Shown here piece after piece: positions 36,301 to 45,700 of a stretch of DNA of 64,000 bases; position 1 is the first letter of the stretch, and the number at the start of each line of letters is the position of its first letter. The stretch is from positions 18,430,254 to 18,494,253 of the forward strand of contig NW_022145606.1 in NCBI RefSeq assembly GCF_000002235.5. Direction: 5' to 3'. The stretch is from Strongylocentrotus purpuratus (Eukaryota > Echinodermata > Echinoidea > Camarodonta > Strongylocentrotidae). The translations under genes and the position numbers were made by a program. The notes below the pieces were generated by a model. It saw only the letters and a list, made by a program, of their open reading frames with translations. It ran no database searches and was not told the origin of the DNA.

Positions 36301-37603
36301 CATCAGCTCCTGCATTCACTAGACATTCAACAACATCAAGATTACCCTCTTGTGAGGCAACATGCAGTGGTGTATTACCATTCTGTGTTGCTTTATTCAC
36401 ATCAGCTCCTTCATTCACTAGACATTCAACAACATCAAGATGACCCTCTTGTGAGGCAATATACAGTGGTGTATAACCATTCTGTGTTGCTTTATTCACA
36501 TCAGCTCCTTCATTCACTAGACATTCAGCAGCATCAAGATTACCCTCTTCTGAGGCAATATGCAGGGGTGTATAACCATTCTGTGTTGCTTTATTGACAT
36601 CAGCTCCTTCATTCACTAGACATTCAACAGCATTAAGATTACCCTCTTGTGAGGCAATATGCAGTGGTGTATAACCATTATGTGTTGCTTTATTCACATC
36701 AGCTCCTGCATTCACTAGACATTCAACAACATCAAGATGACCCTCTTGTGAGGCAATATGCAATGGTGTATAACCATTCTGTGTTGCTTTATTCAAATCA
36801 GCTCCTTCATTCACTAGACATTCAACAACATCAAGATTACCCTCTTGTGAGGCAATATGCAGTGGTGTATAACCATTCTGTGTTGCTTTATTCACATCAG
36901 CTCCTTCATTCACTAGACATTCAATAACATCAAGATGCCTTTTTATTGAGGCAATGTGTAAGGATGTAAAACCCTCGTTATCAACCGAATTCGAGTTCGC
37001 TCCTTGAGAAATTAGATATTTTACAATGTCTACATGACCTGAATATGACGCCCTATTCAGAGATGCTACGCCATTCTTTGCTTCTTTCTTCATATCAGCT
37101 CCTGCATTCACTAGACATTCAACAACATCAAGATGACCCTCTTGTGAGGCAATATGCAGTGGTGTATAACCATTCTGTGTTGCTTTATTCACATCAGCTC
37201 CTGCATGCACTAGATATTCAACAGCATCTAGATGACCCTCTTTCGAGGCAAAGTGCAGGGGTTGGTAACCATCGTTTTTAACCGAATTTGGGTTCGCTCC
37301 TTGATAAATGAGATATTTTACAATGTCCACACGACCTGTATATGACGCCGTATCGAGAGGTGTCGCGCCATTCTTTGCTGCTTTCTTTACATCAGCTCCT
37401 GCATTCACTAGACAGTTAACAATATCAAGATGACCCTCCCGTGAGGCAATGTGAAGGGCTGTATAACCATCGTCATTTACCGAATTCGGGTACGCGCCTT
37501 TGCGTATGATGTAATTTACAGTGTAAATATCACCCTGGGAAGCTGCATTTAGAAGGATAGTACTGACAATATCAGTACGTCTCAGATCTGCTTCCTTTGA
37601 CAT
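21254..37603 (-). CDS. Gene B: ankyrin repeats-ZU5-UPA-Death domain protein
   Basis: Exons on the minus strand with GT-AG sites and compatible phases: 37603-35069, 33505-33366, 32845-32710, 29833-29621, 28661-28507, 28098-28067, 27947-27609, 27213-26966, 26318-26205 and 23871-23718. One linker exon was not found; then 21818-21514 and 21351-21254. The protein has about 30 ankyrin repeats, a ZU5, a UPA and a Death domain, the layout of an intracellular scaffold that binds partners through the repeats and signals through the death fold. The ATG at 37603 is the first in the frame, but the frame stays open to 37708, so the start may lie upstream. The ZU5 exon carries an in-frame TGA (27825-27823), which would remove UPA and DD. 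A LINE remnant sits in one intron. The last exons are the least certain. Confidence 0.8.
21514..21818 (-). CDS. Gene B exon: Death domain
   Basis: 305 bp, phase 2 to 1, acceptor ATTTGTAG, donor GTAAGA. The translation SEEFITKEINTDKYYHLGLA continues LGLSYQTLDSIQFRS and AVICMIRYWKCLQHSV, ending LREVWKSVSDSG. The LGL, the conserved W and the final helix fit a Death domain. Joining to gene B is inferred from strand, order and phase; it could also be a separate gene. Confidence 0.75.
22169..22438 (-). mobile_element. LINE ORF2 C-terminal remnant
   Basis: The minus-strand translation contains NWQRLKKRPLVARHSLFFKA and IHDQIAI, followed by HY-TSEYPEG, the familiar C-terminal part of Jockey/CR1-group ORF2 after the RT domain. 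It lies in the gap between gene B's exons. Confidence 0.55.
22440..23700. other. Gene B intron; no gene seen
   Basis: AT-rich with an (AAT)n microsatellite at 23012-23036 and a purine-rich GAAGAAGGAGGA tract at 23550-23700. Gene B's missing UPA-to-Death linker exon may lie somewhere in 21819-23717. Confidence 0.5.
23718..23871 (-). CDS. Gene B candidate exon: UPA, last strands
   Basis: 154 bp, phase 0 to 1, the same phases as gene A's 151-bp exon. Acceptor TTGATCAG; the donor CCATAC then GTACTG is weak. The translation IFSAKDIFNRQETLVSMPIN, then TNANTQMINISISATSNNQ. Similarity to gene A is by pattern only, so this call rests mainly on position and phase. Confidence 0.5.
23953..24105 (+). repeat. 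Telomere-like repeat family, partial copy
   Basis: Flank AAGGCGTCATCAGACGG, then AGACATTGCCATTAGGAGGACAA, then GGTTAGGGTTAAGGGTTTAGG. Same order as at 29985-30340. Confidence 0.55.
24250..24375 (+). mobile_element. Possible tRNA-derived SINE fragment
   Basis: CATGGTTCAGTAACAAAGC resembles an A box and GCAGGATCAAAACC a B box, spaced as in a tRNA head, followed by a tail with GTGGGGCGTTAATCGCC. Diverged, so only tentative. Confidence 0.4.
24654..26050. mobile_element. Non-autonomous DNA transposon, about 1.4 kb
   Basis: Inverted ends GGGTAGGTGTAGGGAATCGG and, as complement, GGGTATGTGTAGGGAATTGG, each running into GAGACC, flanked by TA on both sides (24652-24653 and 26051-26052). The interior has a weak 135-codon frame with no recognisable domain. 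TA flanks suggest the mariner group, but the superfamily is not certain. Confidence 0.65.
26205..26318 (-). CDS. Gene B exon: UPA domain, middle part
   Basis: 114 bp, phase 0 to 0, acceptor TATAAAACAG, donor GTGAGA. The translation KIQEEEEILLYHQVHPGRCF, then SSDLKLECNGKRR. Its length and phases match gene A's 111-bp exon, and VHPG parallels VQPG there. Confidence 0.75.
26966..27213 (-). CDS. Gene B exon: UPA domain, first part
   Basis: 248 bp, phase 1 to 0, acceptor GTTTACAG, donor GTAATT. The translation CCTQCILKKRDMKLTIDASF continues LHNHALGKRMMCTPFLPIDM and ITLRMYIHEDIPYIVQ. It aligns with gene A's UPA exon over C, D, GKR and CTP-PI positions. Confidence 0.87.
27609..27947 (-). CDS. Gene B exon: ZU5 domain with in-frame stop
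   Basis: 339 bp, phase 1 to 1, acceptor AAAATGTAG, donor GTTAGT. The translation has IGCEGGILHLDSCDVTMSIP, then a TGA at 27825-27823, then HDVSIALVTDDPP, GHGIGITFPAQWRYSTCKPV and TLTMPHAATMV. The family pattern (IPP turn, F-P, T-MPH) continues without a shift past the stop, so this is a single nonsense change, perhaps CGA to TGA. Confidence 0.8.
28067..28098 (-). CDS. Gene B microexon linking ankyrin array to ZU5
   Basis: 32 bp between acceptor TTTCGGCAG and donor GTAGGT. It starts with one base and ends with one base of split codons, which fit both neighbours exactly (reads RLSQDDVHVFRD across the joins). Too short to find without the phase argument. Confidence 0.72.
28507..28661 (-). CDS. 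Gene B exon: last ankyrin-like repeat
   Basis: 155 bp, phase 0 to 2, acceptor ACGAAATAG, donor GTGAGA. The translation IQQESDDDLSPAEALIQFLI continues NQGSKVDIKDNEGFTPVQYA. It closes the ankyrin array. Confidence 0.82.
28662..29620. other. Gene B intron with microsatellites
   Basis: Contains (AAT/AAC)n at 28960-29060, (AC)n at 29300-29340 and (TA)n at 29375-29408. No coding signal. Confidence 0.6.
29621..29833 (-). CDS. Gene B exon: two ankyrin repeats
   Basis: 213 bp, phase 0 to 0, acceptor TTCTCACAG, donor GTTACG. The translation contains SAGLTPIHLATVSGLSSIIE, LVSLGADVNPQSHDGQTPLH and a basic C-terminal stretch (RLCRCKKRQVE). Confidence 0.88.
29985..30340 (+). repeat. Telomere-like TTAGGG-bearing repeat, two tandem flanks
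   Basis: The flank CTAAAGGCGTCATT, GGACATTTGGAGTGAAAAAA, GAGTCATTAAGTAGACATT occurs at about 29988-30050 and again at 30153-30212. The second copy runs into about 90 bp of degenerate TTAGGG, TTAGAG and TTTAGGG units (30213-30311), then GATGTCCACTTAATGTACC and a (TA)n tract. The intact TTAA in the first flank is the paralogous empty site of the MITE at 1119-1470. Confidence 0.7.
30490..32400 (+). mobile_element. Decayed LINE ORF2 in gene B intron
   Basis: A linker remnant (EEASDINVTYSSLKVW, near 30650), then RT landmarks: NSYLPISLLSH, QSGFRKGNLTTDQVF, AVLDDLTAAFDTAWHRG (motif A), NGVPQGSVLAPILFNIYISG (motif B), YSYADDTELGI (motif C, near 31515) and LDQVLTFHKHANHNS. Several shifts. Distinctly more GC-rich than the other LINEs here and of a different lineage from the 2138-7007 element. 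It lies opposite gene B's strand, between the exons ending 29833 and 32710. Confidence 0.8.
32710..32845 (-). CDS. Gene B exon: ankyrin repeat
   Basis: 136 bp, phase 2 to 0, acceptor TCATGAAG, donor GTACAT. The translation SGNAIMKNLLDRKAVMSTRL, then GQSPISIALSFGNADTARVL. The first base completes the AGT codon begun in the previous exon. Confidence 0.8.
33366..33505 (-). CDS. Gene B exon: ankyrin repeat
   Basis: 140 bp, acceptor ATCTTACAG, donor GTGAAC, phase 0 to 2. The translation TLKGVTPLMAAARGGHLDCV continues LLLENNADIETVDAEGW, a standard ankyrin repeat and the start of the next. Confidence 0.88.
33570..35068. other. Gene B intron; decayed AATTACCC minisatellite inside
   Basis: Mostly AT-rich. 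At 34590-34740 a decayed series of GGACAATTACC and AGGGTAACTAC units is related to the minisatellites at 11985, 40925 and 54705. Nothing else supported. Confidence 0.55.
35069..37603 (-). CDS. Gene B giant exon: 25 ankyrin repeats
   Basis: 845 codons without a break, then donor GTACTG at phase 0. Twenty-five 33-residue ankyrin repeats follow residue 12, with the canonical G-TPLH-AS--GH-DVV--L---GAD pattern. Two homogenised blocks are visible: repeats 7-13 of the type ending ECLVNEGADVNKATQN, and a two-repeat (66-aa, 198-bp) unit at repeats 18-23 alternating YTGHRDIVKYLISQGANPNS with SQEGHLDVVKCLVNAGA. Repeat 25 runs into NALEVGIQ at the splice site. The start context ATTATCATGTC is weak. Confidence 0.93.
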
Positions 37604-37960
37604 GATAATTTCTGCTATATCGTGTTGATTATAACGGTTTGATTTACCTTGTGGTGCAGAACCATTGCGTGGTAGTTTGATTAAATCTGCCCTTGCATTT
37701 ACGAGACACTAAACAGTATCAAGTTGAACTGTATTAGAAGCACAATAATTTATGTATTTAGGTCTGTACCTTTACAGATGGCGTATTTCACAACTGTATA
37801 TGTCCCCCTTGCACTGCTACACGTGACGGTGTACCGCGATATCCTGATGCTTTGTTCACACCTCCTCCTTTATTCACGAGATCGATATCACACCAATCAA
37901 CGACATCAACTTTACCGAAAGGAAATTCGACAACATCGAGGTAACCACAAGAAACGCATG
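37604..37960 (-). pseudogene. Decayed ankyrin repeats upstream of gene B
   Basis: The minus strand still shows repeat ends such as CLVNARADLIKLP (37708-37670, open and in frame with the giant exon), preceded by a TAG at 37711-37709 and, further up, LVNKGGGVNKASGYRGTPSR and VAVQGGHIQL. The array once continued in this direction. The open part between 37604 and 37708 may still be coding. Confidence 0.7.
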
Positions 37961-38029
37961 ACGAATTACCATTGTACCAATGTCATCTCTGCTTTGAATG
38001 AAAAAAAATATTGGGCAGAATACTAATAG

Positions 38030-40140
38030 AACCAACGGTCAAAGACGACTTGATGCTAATCCTTCCTTGATATCTCTGCCCCTCCCTCTGCCCCTCCCTC
38101 AACGTTTACTGATAATATTTTTTTCTAATGCATTTACTACAAAAAATATTATTATGCTCTGAAGTTTCTGACCATTTACCTATTTTTGTAATATGTGACC
38201 ATGAAATTTCCCAATTGAAACCACTTTATAATATTATGTATCGAAAAGAAACCCCTCATAATGTAAACGATGTAAATATTGCTTATGAAAATGTTAATAC
38301 TAAATTACAAAATTATTACGATAGTAATATTTCTTTAGCGAAATCTAATCGTAAAAATAATAAACCAAATAACCCTTAGATATCGAAAGGTATACTCAAA
38401 TCAATACAAACTAGAAATCGCATGTATAAAACATATATACGTAACAAAAACTGATGTAAATTTAACAACTTATAAAAAATACCGTAATAAATTAACAAAA
38501 TTAATTCGAATATCCCGGAAGCAATACTTTTCAAATAAATTAAAGAGGGCTAGTTGTAAACACATATGCTAAAATAGACACTTTACCAAAAGATGAGCTC
38601 ACTTTAAATAATGTTATAATTAAGGATTTTAGTAATTAGGCTAATTATTTCAATTCATTTTTCACTAATATTGGGCCCCAACTTGCAAGTATAATTGATA
38701 GTCCTCCTAACATTCATTATACTGACTTTTTATCAGATCGAATCCAACAATATTTGTTTAAGTCCAACAAACCATAATGAAATTATTACCGTTACTAAAG
38801 CATTAAGCATGTCCAAAGCTCAAGGTTGTGATAGAATTAGTACATCACTTTTAAAACATATAATACATGTTATTGCCAATCCACTAACCCATATTATTAA
38901 TCAGTCTTTATTGCAAGGTTTTTTTTTCCCGATTTACTTAAGATAGCGAAGATAATTCCGATCTTTAAAAAAGATGATTCGCATGAAATTAGTAATTATC
39001 GTCCAATATCTATTATTTTAGTATATCTAAAGTTTTAGAGAAAATTGTATATAATAGGTTAATCAATTTTTTAAATACTCACTAAATATTAAATTTAAAT
39101 CAATATGGTTTTAGGAAGATCCCTCCACTGATTTGGCCTTAGAACAAATTTGTGAAAAGATTACTAATGGCATAGCAAATAAAGAACACGTGATTGGTAT
39201 TTTTTAGATCTCAGTAAAGCGTTTGATACGCTCGATCATATTATTTTACTCTAAAAACTCTCTTTTTACGGTATTCGGGGCCAAGTCCTCTCATATCTTA
39301 AGGATTATTTAACAAATAGAAAAAAATATGTTATTTTTAACTGTCTTAATTCGGATTTACTTTCCGTTAATTGTGGCGTTCCCCAAGGCTCCATTTTAGG
39401 CCCACTTTTATTTCTTTTATACAAAACTGATTTATTGACGACAATTTAACATGGAATGATCACTTACATTATGTATCAATGTGTATATCCAGAAGTGTTG
39501 GAATCATTAATAAGTTAAAATGTCTTTTGCCCAATACTACGTTATTCTTATTTTATAACACACTAGTACTTCCATATATAACATATTGTAATATTGTTTG
39601 GGCAAATTGTGGTGTAACTAAACTTAATTCAATTCTGTTATTACAAGAAGGGCATTGCGTATTTGTACTGGATCTATTTTTTGTTATAGCCCATACAGAC
39701 CCATTATTTCTTAAGTTAAAAACCTTAAAAGTCGCTGACTTACATACTCTCCAAGTTGCAATTTTCATGTTCAAATACATGAATAAAAAGCAACTGCCAC
39801 CTTCATTCGATAATGTTTTTGTTCATAATAATACAATTCATTCTTATCCAACTCGTATTTCTGAGAATTTTCATTTAACTAACCGCAGATTGTTGATTAC
39901 ACATAAATCAATCAGACACCATGGCCCCGATTTTTGGAACAATTTATCTAAAATAGTTAAATCATGCTCGACCCTTTAGTTTTCTGTAATTTATGTTTTT
40001 TCATTGAAATTATATTTGTGTTTGTATGCATTTTATTTAATGTTCTTAAACATTTACAATTATGTAAAATGAAGACATATTTGTTACTTAATGTATATGA
40101 TTATGTTCTATTTTGAAAATGCAGAAATGAAAACAAACAA
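38030..40140 (+). mobile_element. Decayed LINE, CR1/Jockey group
   Basis: Landmarks in order: SEVSDHLPIFVI (endonuclease end, 38160), AQGCDRISTSLLKHII (38820), DLSKAFDTLDHIILL (motif A, near 39210), CGVPQGSILGPLLFLL (motif B, near 39375), then directly NLTWNDHLHYV and a long C-terminal frame (39479-39979). Motif C with its ADD is missing through an internal deletion. Close in motif wording to the LINE at 2138-7007. Confidence 0.82.
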
Positions 40141-40924
40141 ACGAACAAATAATTGTCTCCCTTTTCTTCTTTTCTTTTGGGCACGAGTGTAACAGGTAGG
40201 GAATGAAGAATTAGTTCTTAACATATCATCGAAAAATACTGGTAGAATCCCTTTGTGATATTTAAACATGAAAACTGATGTATTAAGTATTTTTAATTCT
40301 TATCGTGTCAGTATTTTTATGAAATTTTCTTTTCATTTTAGAAATGGAATAATATCTACTTTGATTTCTTACAATTTAATGATAGCTTAATTACAAGCCC
40401 GTGCAAGCTTTTTTTTAAGGGAAGTTCTTAAGGTTGCAAACTTATAGCCAGAGGTGAGAGTGAGACATTGCGAGGAGGGTAAACAAAAATTCGTGATAAA
40501 ATATTTAGCGGCGAATAAGTGGTGAGGAGGGGGGGGGGGTGAAGCACCCTTAAACAAAATCAACAACCCCTCTCCCTCCCTCCGCAGTACAACATCGGCT
40601 TGACCAAGCATTACATTCCCTCTAGACAGCTACGCTCTCAAAAGGCCAGCTTACTTGTGATCCGGCTAAAAACAAAGCGGGGAGCGAACCTTCGCTCATG
40701 CTGGGCCTTCATTATGGAATACTCTTCCTCAATGGATTAAAAATAGCAGTTCTGGTGAAGCGTTAAAAACAATCATAAGAAATATCTATTTAATTTAGCT
40801 TATAATTTATTACCGTTAGCTTTTCTATTGCACTTTTGTATTTATTTACCATGTATTTCCTCTTTTGCACAAGCTGCGCATTGAGCATTTGATTGTAAAG
40901 TGGATTTGGCGCCATAAAAATTGT
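40141..40924. other. Spacer with a LINE C-terminal scrap
   Basis: At 40690-40790 the plus strand reads AGPSLWNTLPQWIKNSSSGE, a typical ORF2 C-terminal end. The rest, including a G run at 40530, has no supported gene. Confidence 0.5.
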
Positions 40925-41140
40925 CCGGGGGGGGGGGGTAATTTTCTGGGGGTAATTGTTCTCAGGGGGGTAATTTTCCGGGGGTAATTTTCCGGGGGGT
41001 AATTGTCCTTGGGGGGTAATTGTCCTCGGGGGGTAGTTCTCCGGGGGGGTAATATTCTGGGGGGTAATCGTCCTTGGGGTGTAGTTTTCCGGGGAGTAAT
41101 TTCCCGAGGGTGATTGCCCAGGGGGTAATTGTCCTAGAAC
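40925..41140. repeat. G-rich minisatellite, GGGGGGTAATTGTCCT units
   Basis: About a dozen units of roughly 16-18 bp: GGGGGGTAATTGTCCTCG, GGGGTAATTTTCCG and similar. Strong strand asymmetry with G runs of 6-9. Open frames across it are products of the repeat. Confidence 0.85.
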
Positions 41141-41159
41141 CCAATTATTAACATTGGAA

Positions 41160-42720
41160 TAAACAACAAACAACAGGTGACTCAATGTGAATAAGATTGT
41201 AAAAGCCTTTCTTTGTATTGTCTCTGGAAAGCGTTCTGAGAGCATGCATATTTTAGATTAGGTGGCAATGCATTTCATAGTTTGGGACCTGCATAGTAAA
41301 TAGCCTTTCGAGAAAACAGTTCTTGCATATGGGATGTGAAAATCTGCATTTGATCAAGTACAGTGGGAGTGGATTGCGGAGTTAATGGAAAAATAGCGTG
41401 TCAGGGATAATGGCAAGATCTGTCTCTGAAAAGAAAACATAAAAATGGCCAGTCTTAATTTTTACAAATCGAATGAATTCAAAAGTTAAATTGAGTATAA
41501 CAAAAAAAGTTTAGTGGAGGCAAGGAGAGGCATTACAAAAATTATCCTCACTGCTTTTTTTGCAACCTATATAGTCTCAACATTGTTTCTTGAGAAGCTG
41601 AGGCCCAGACAATATTACAATATATAACATAAGGGTAAACAGGTGTATAGTATAGAGATAACAAAATATTTCTAGGCACGTAGTTTATTTTGTTCATTAC
41701 ACCAATATTTCGTGAAATTTGTGTACATAATTATGTAACTTACATGGTAAATTCGTCATCAATTTGAATTCCTCAAAATGTTGTGCTAGATACTACCGTT
41801 ATTTCATAGCCATTTAGAATTACCTTATAGTTGGTAATATCAATATTTTTTTTGGTGAAAATCATCATATGAGTTTTGTTTGCATTAAGTAGTAGCTTGT
41901 TAACTTTGAACCATTGGGCGACATGTTCTAGTTTGTGGTTTAGAGTTAGAATAAGGGTTTCTTTATCTGTGTTTGATAACGATATCGTAGTGTTATCTGC
42001 AAAGAGGACATAACTGAGTTTGGAAGAACAGTTATGAATATCATTTATATATATTAGAAAAAGTAGGGGGAGGGGCTAAAATTGACCCTCTTGGAATTCC
42101 GCATGAAACATTTTGCATATCAGAATTTTGTTTTATTTTTATTGTTAACAGTAAATTGTTTTCGGTCATCTGAATAGCTCTGAAAAAAATTCAAAGGGAA
42201 ACCCCTGATGCCCAAACAAAATAGTTTTGCTAATAATATTTCATGATTTAAACAATCAAAGGTCTTTGAAAAGTCCAGAAACACACCGATAGATATATCT
42301 TTAGCATCCACAGCTCTCGTGATGGTATGATTGAATTCAATAAGAGCAGAAGAGGTTGAGTGTTTAGACCTGAAACCAAATTGATTACTGAAAAGCAACT
42401 GAAATATTTCAATGAAAGCGACAAGTGGATTGTACATGCATTACTCAAAAATCTTCGAAAATAGAGGAAATGGGCCTATAATTTGAATACAGGCTCGATT
42501 GACCCTTCTTAAATATTGAATAACCTTTGCAACGTGTAACTTATGAAGAAATATTCCCTTGTTAATAGAAACATTACATTTTGCCCATAAGGGTTTGCTG
42601 ATCAACTGAATAATTTTCTTAACTACGGAGATATGAAAATCATCGTATCCTGGACTTGTACCACCTTTCATTTTGTCTACAATATTTATAATTTCATTTT
42701 CATGGATAGGTTTACGGAAA
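41160..42720 (-). mobile_element. Decayed minus-strand LINE
   Basis: RT fragments on the minus strand: GGTSPGYDDFHISVVKKI (near 42660), NQFGFRSKHSTSSALIEF, GVFLDFSKTFDCLNHEILLA (motif A) and FCLGIRGFPLNFFQSYSDDR, then GIPRGSILAPP (motif B, near 42085). The C-terminal region runs down to about 41170. Its upstream part joins the satellite at about 42720. Confidence 0.75.
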
Positions 42721-45700
42721 CTACATACTATTCGATAGTTTTACTATCTACATACTATTTGATAGATTTACCCTCTTCAATTTATTCATTTTGAACACAC
42801 TTTTCGATAGATTTACTATCTACATACTATTCGTTAGATTTACTATCTACATACTATTCGATAGATTTACCGTCTTCAATTTATTCATTTTGAACATACT
42901 TTTTGATAGATTTACCATCTACATACTATTCGTTAAATTTACTATCTACATACTATTCGATAGATTTACCCTCTTCAATTTATTCATTTTGAACATACTT
43001 TTCGATAGATATACTACCTACATATTATTCGTTAGATTTACTATTTACATACTATTCGTTAGATTTACTATCTACATACTATTCGTTAGATTTACTATGT
43101 ACATACTGTTCGATAGATTTACCCTCTTCAATTTATTCATTTTTAACATACTTTTCGATAGATTTACCATCTACATATTATTCGTTAGATTTACTATCTA
43201 CATACTATTCGTTAAATTTACTATCTACATACTATTCGATAGATTTACCCTCTTCAATTTATTCATTTTGAACATACTTTTCGATAGATATACTACCTAC
43301 ATATTATTTGTTAGATTTACTATCTACATACTATTCGTTAAATTTACTATCTACATACTATTCGTTTGATTTACTATCTACATACTATTCGTTAGAATAC
43401 TATCTACATACTATTTGTTAGATTTACTATCTACATACTATTCGATAGATTTACTATGTACATACTATTCGATAGATTTACCCTCTTCAATTTATTCATT
43501 TTGAACAAACTTTTCGATAGATTTAATATCTACATACTATTCGTTAGATTATTATCTACATACTATTTGATAGATTTATCCTCTCCAATTTATTTATTTT
43601 CTACATACTTTTCGATAGCTTTACTATCATACACGATTCGATAGATTTACTATCTATATTCTATTCGATGGATTTACTTTCTACATACTATTTGATAGAT
43701 TTACCCTCTTAAATATATTTACTCTCTACAAACTATTCGATAGATTTACTATCTATATTATATTCGATTGATTACTATCTACACACTATTCGATAGATAT
43801 ACTATCTACATACTATTCGTTAGATTTACTATCTACATACTATTTGTTAGATTTACTATCTACATACTATTCGTTACATTTACTATCTACATACTATTCA
43901 TTAGATTTACTATCTACATACTATTCGTTAAATTTACTATTTACATACTATTCGTTAGATTTACTATCTACATACTATTCGTTAGATTTACTATCTACAT
44001 ACTATTCGTTAAATTTACTATCTACATACTATTCGATAGATTTACTATGTACATACTATTCGATAGATTTACCCTCTTCAATTTATTCATTTTGAACATA
44101 CTTTTCGATAGATTTAATATCTACATACTATTTAATAGATTTATCCTCTTCAATTTATTTATTTTCTACATACTTTTCGATAGCTTTACCCTCTTCAAAT
44201 TATTCATTTTGAACATACTTTTCGATAGATATACTACCTACATACTATTCGTTAGATTTGCTATCTACATATTATTCGTTAGATTTACTATCTACATACT
44301 ATTCGATATAATTATTATCTACATACTATTCGTTAGAATACTATCTACATACTATTTGTTAGATTTACTATCTACATACTATTCGATAGATTTACTATGT
44401 ACATACTATTCGATAGATTTACCCTCTTCAATTTATTCATTTTGAACATACTTTTCGATAGATTTAATATCTACATACTATTCGTTAGATTACTATCTAC
44501 ATACTATTTGATAGATTTATCCTCTTCAATTTATTTATTTTCTACATACTTTTCGATAGATTTACTATCATACACGATTCGATAGATTTACTATCTATAT
44601 TCTATTCGATGGATTTACTTTCTACATACTATTTGATAGATTTACCTTCTTAAATATATTTACTCTCTACAAACTATTCGATAGATTTACAACCTACATA
44701 CTATTCGTTAGATTTACTATCTACATACTATTCGTTAAATTTACTATTTACATACTATTCGTCAGATTTACTATCTACATACTATTCGTTAGATTTACTA
44801 TCTACATACTATTCGTTAGATTTACTATCTACATACTATTCGTTAAATTTACTATCTACATACTATTCGATAGATTTACCCTCTTCAATTTATTCATTTT
44901 GAACATACTTTTCGATAGATATACTACCTACATACTATTCGTTAGATTTGCTATCTACATATTATTCGTTAGATTTACTATCTACATACTATTCGATATA
45001 TTTACTATCTACATACTATTCGTTAGAATACTATCTTCATACTATTTGTTAGATTTACTATCTACATACTATTCGATAGATTTACTATGTACATACTATT
45101 CGATAGATTTACCCTCTTCAATTTATTCATTTTGAACATACTTTTTGATAGATTTAATATCTACATACTATTCGTTAGATTACTATCTACATACTATTTG
45201 ATAGATTTATCCTCTTCAATTTATTTATTTTCTACATACTTTTCGATAGCTTAACTATCATACACGATTCGATAGATTTACTATCTATATTCTATTTGAT
45301 GGATTTACTTTCTACATACTATTTGATAGATTTACCTTCTTAAATATATTTACTCTCTACAAACTATTCGATAGATTTACTATCTACATACTATTCGTTA
45401 GATTTACTATCTACATACTATTCGTTAAATTTACTATTTACATACTATTCGTTAGATTTACTCTCTACATACTATTCGTTAGATTTACTATCTTCATACT
45501 ATTCGTTAGATTTACTATCTACATACTATTCGTTAAATTTACTATCTACATACTATTCGATATATTTACCCTCTTCAATTTATTCATTTTGAACATACTT
45601 TTCGATAGATATACTACCTACATACTATTAGTTAGATTTGCTATCTACATATTATTCGTTAGATTTACTATCTACATACTATTCGATATATTTACTATCT

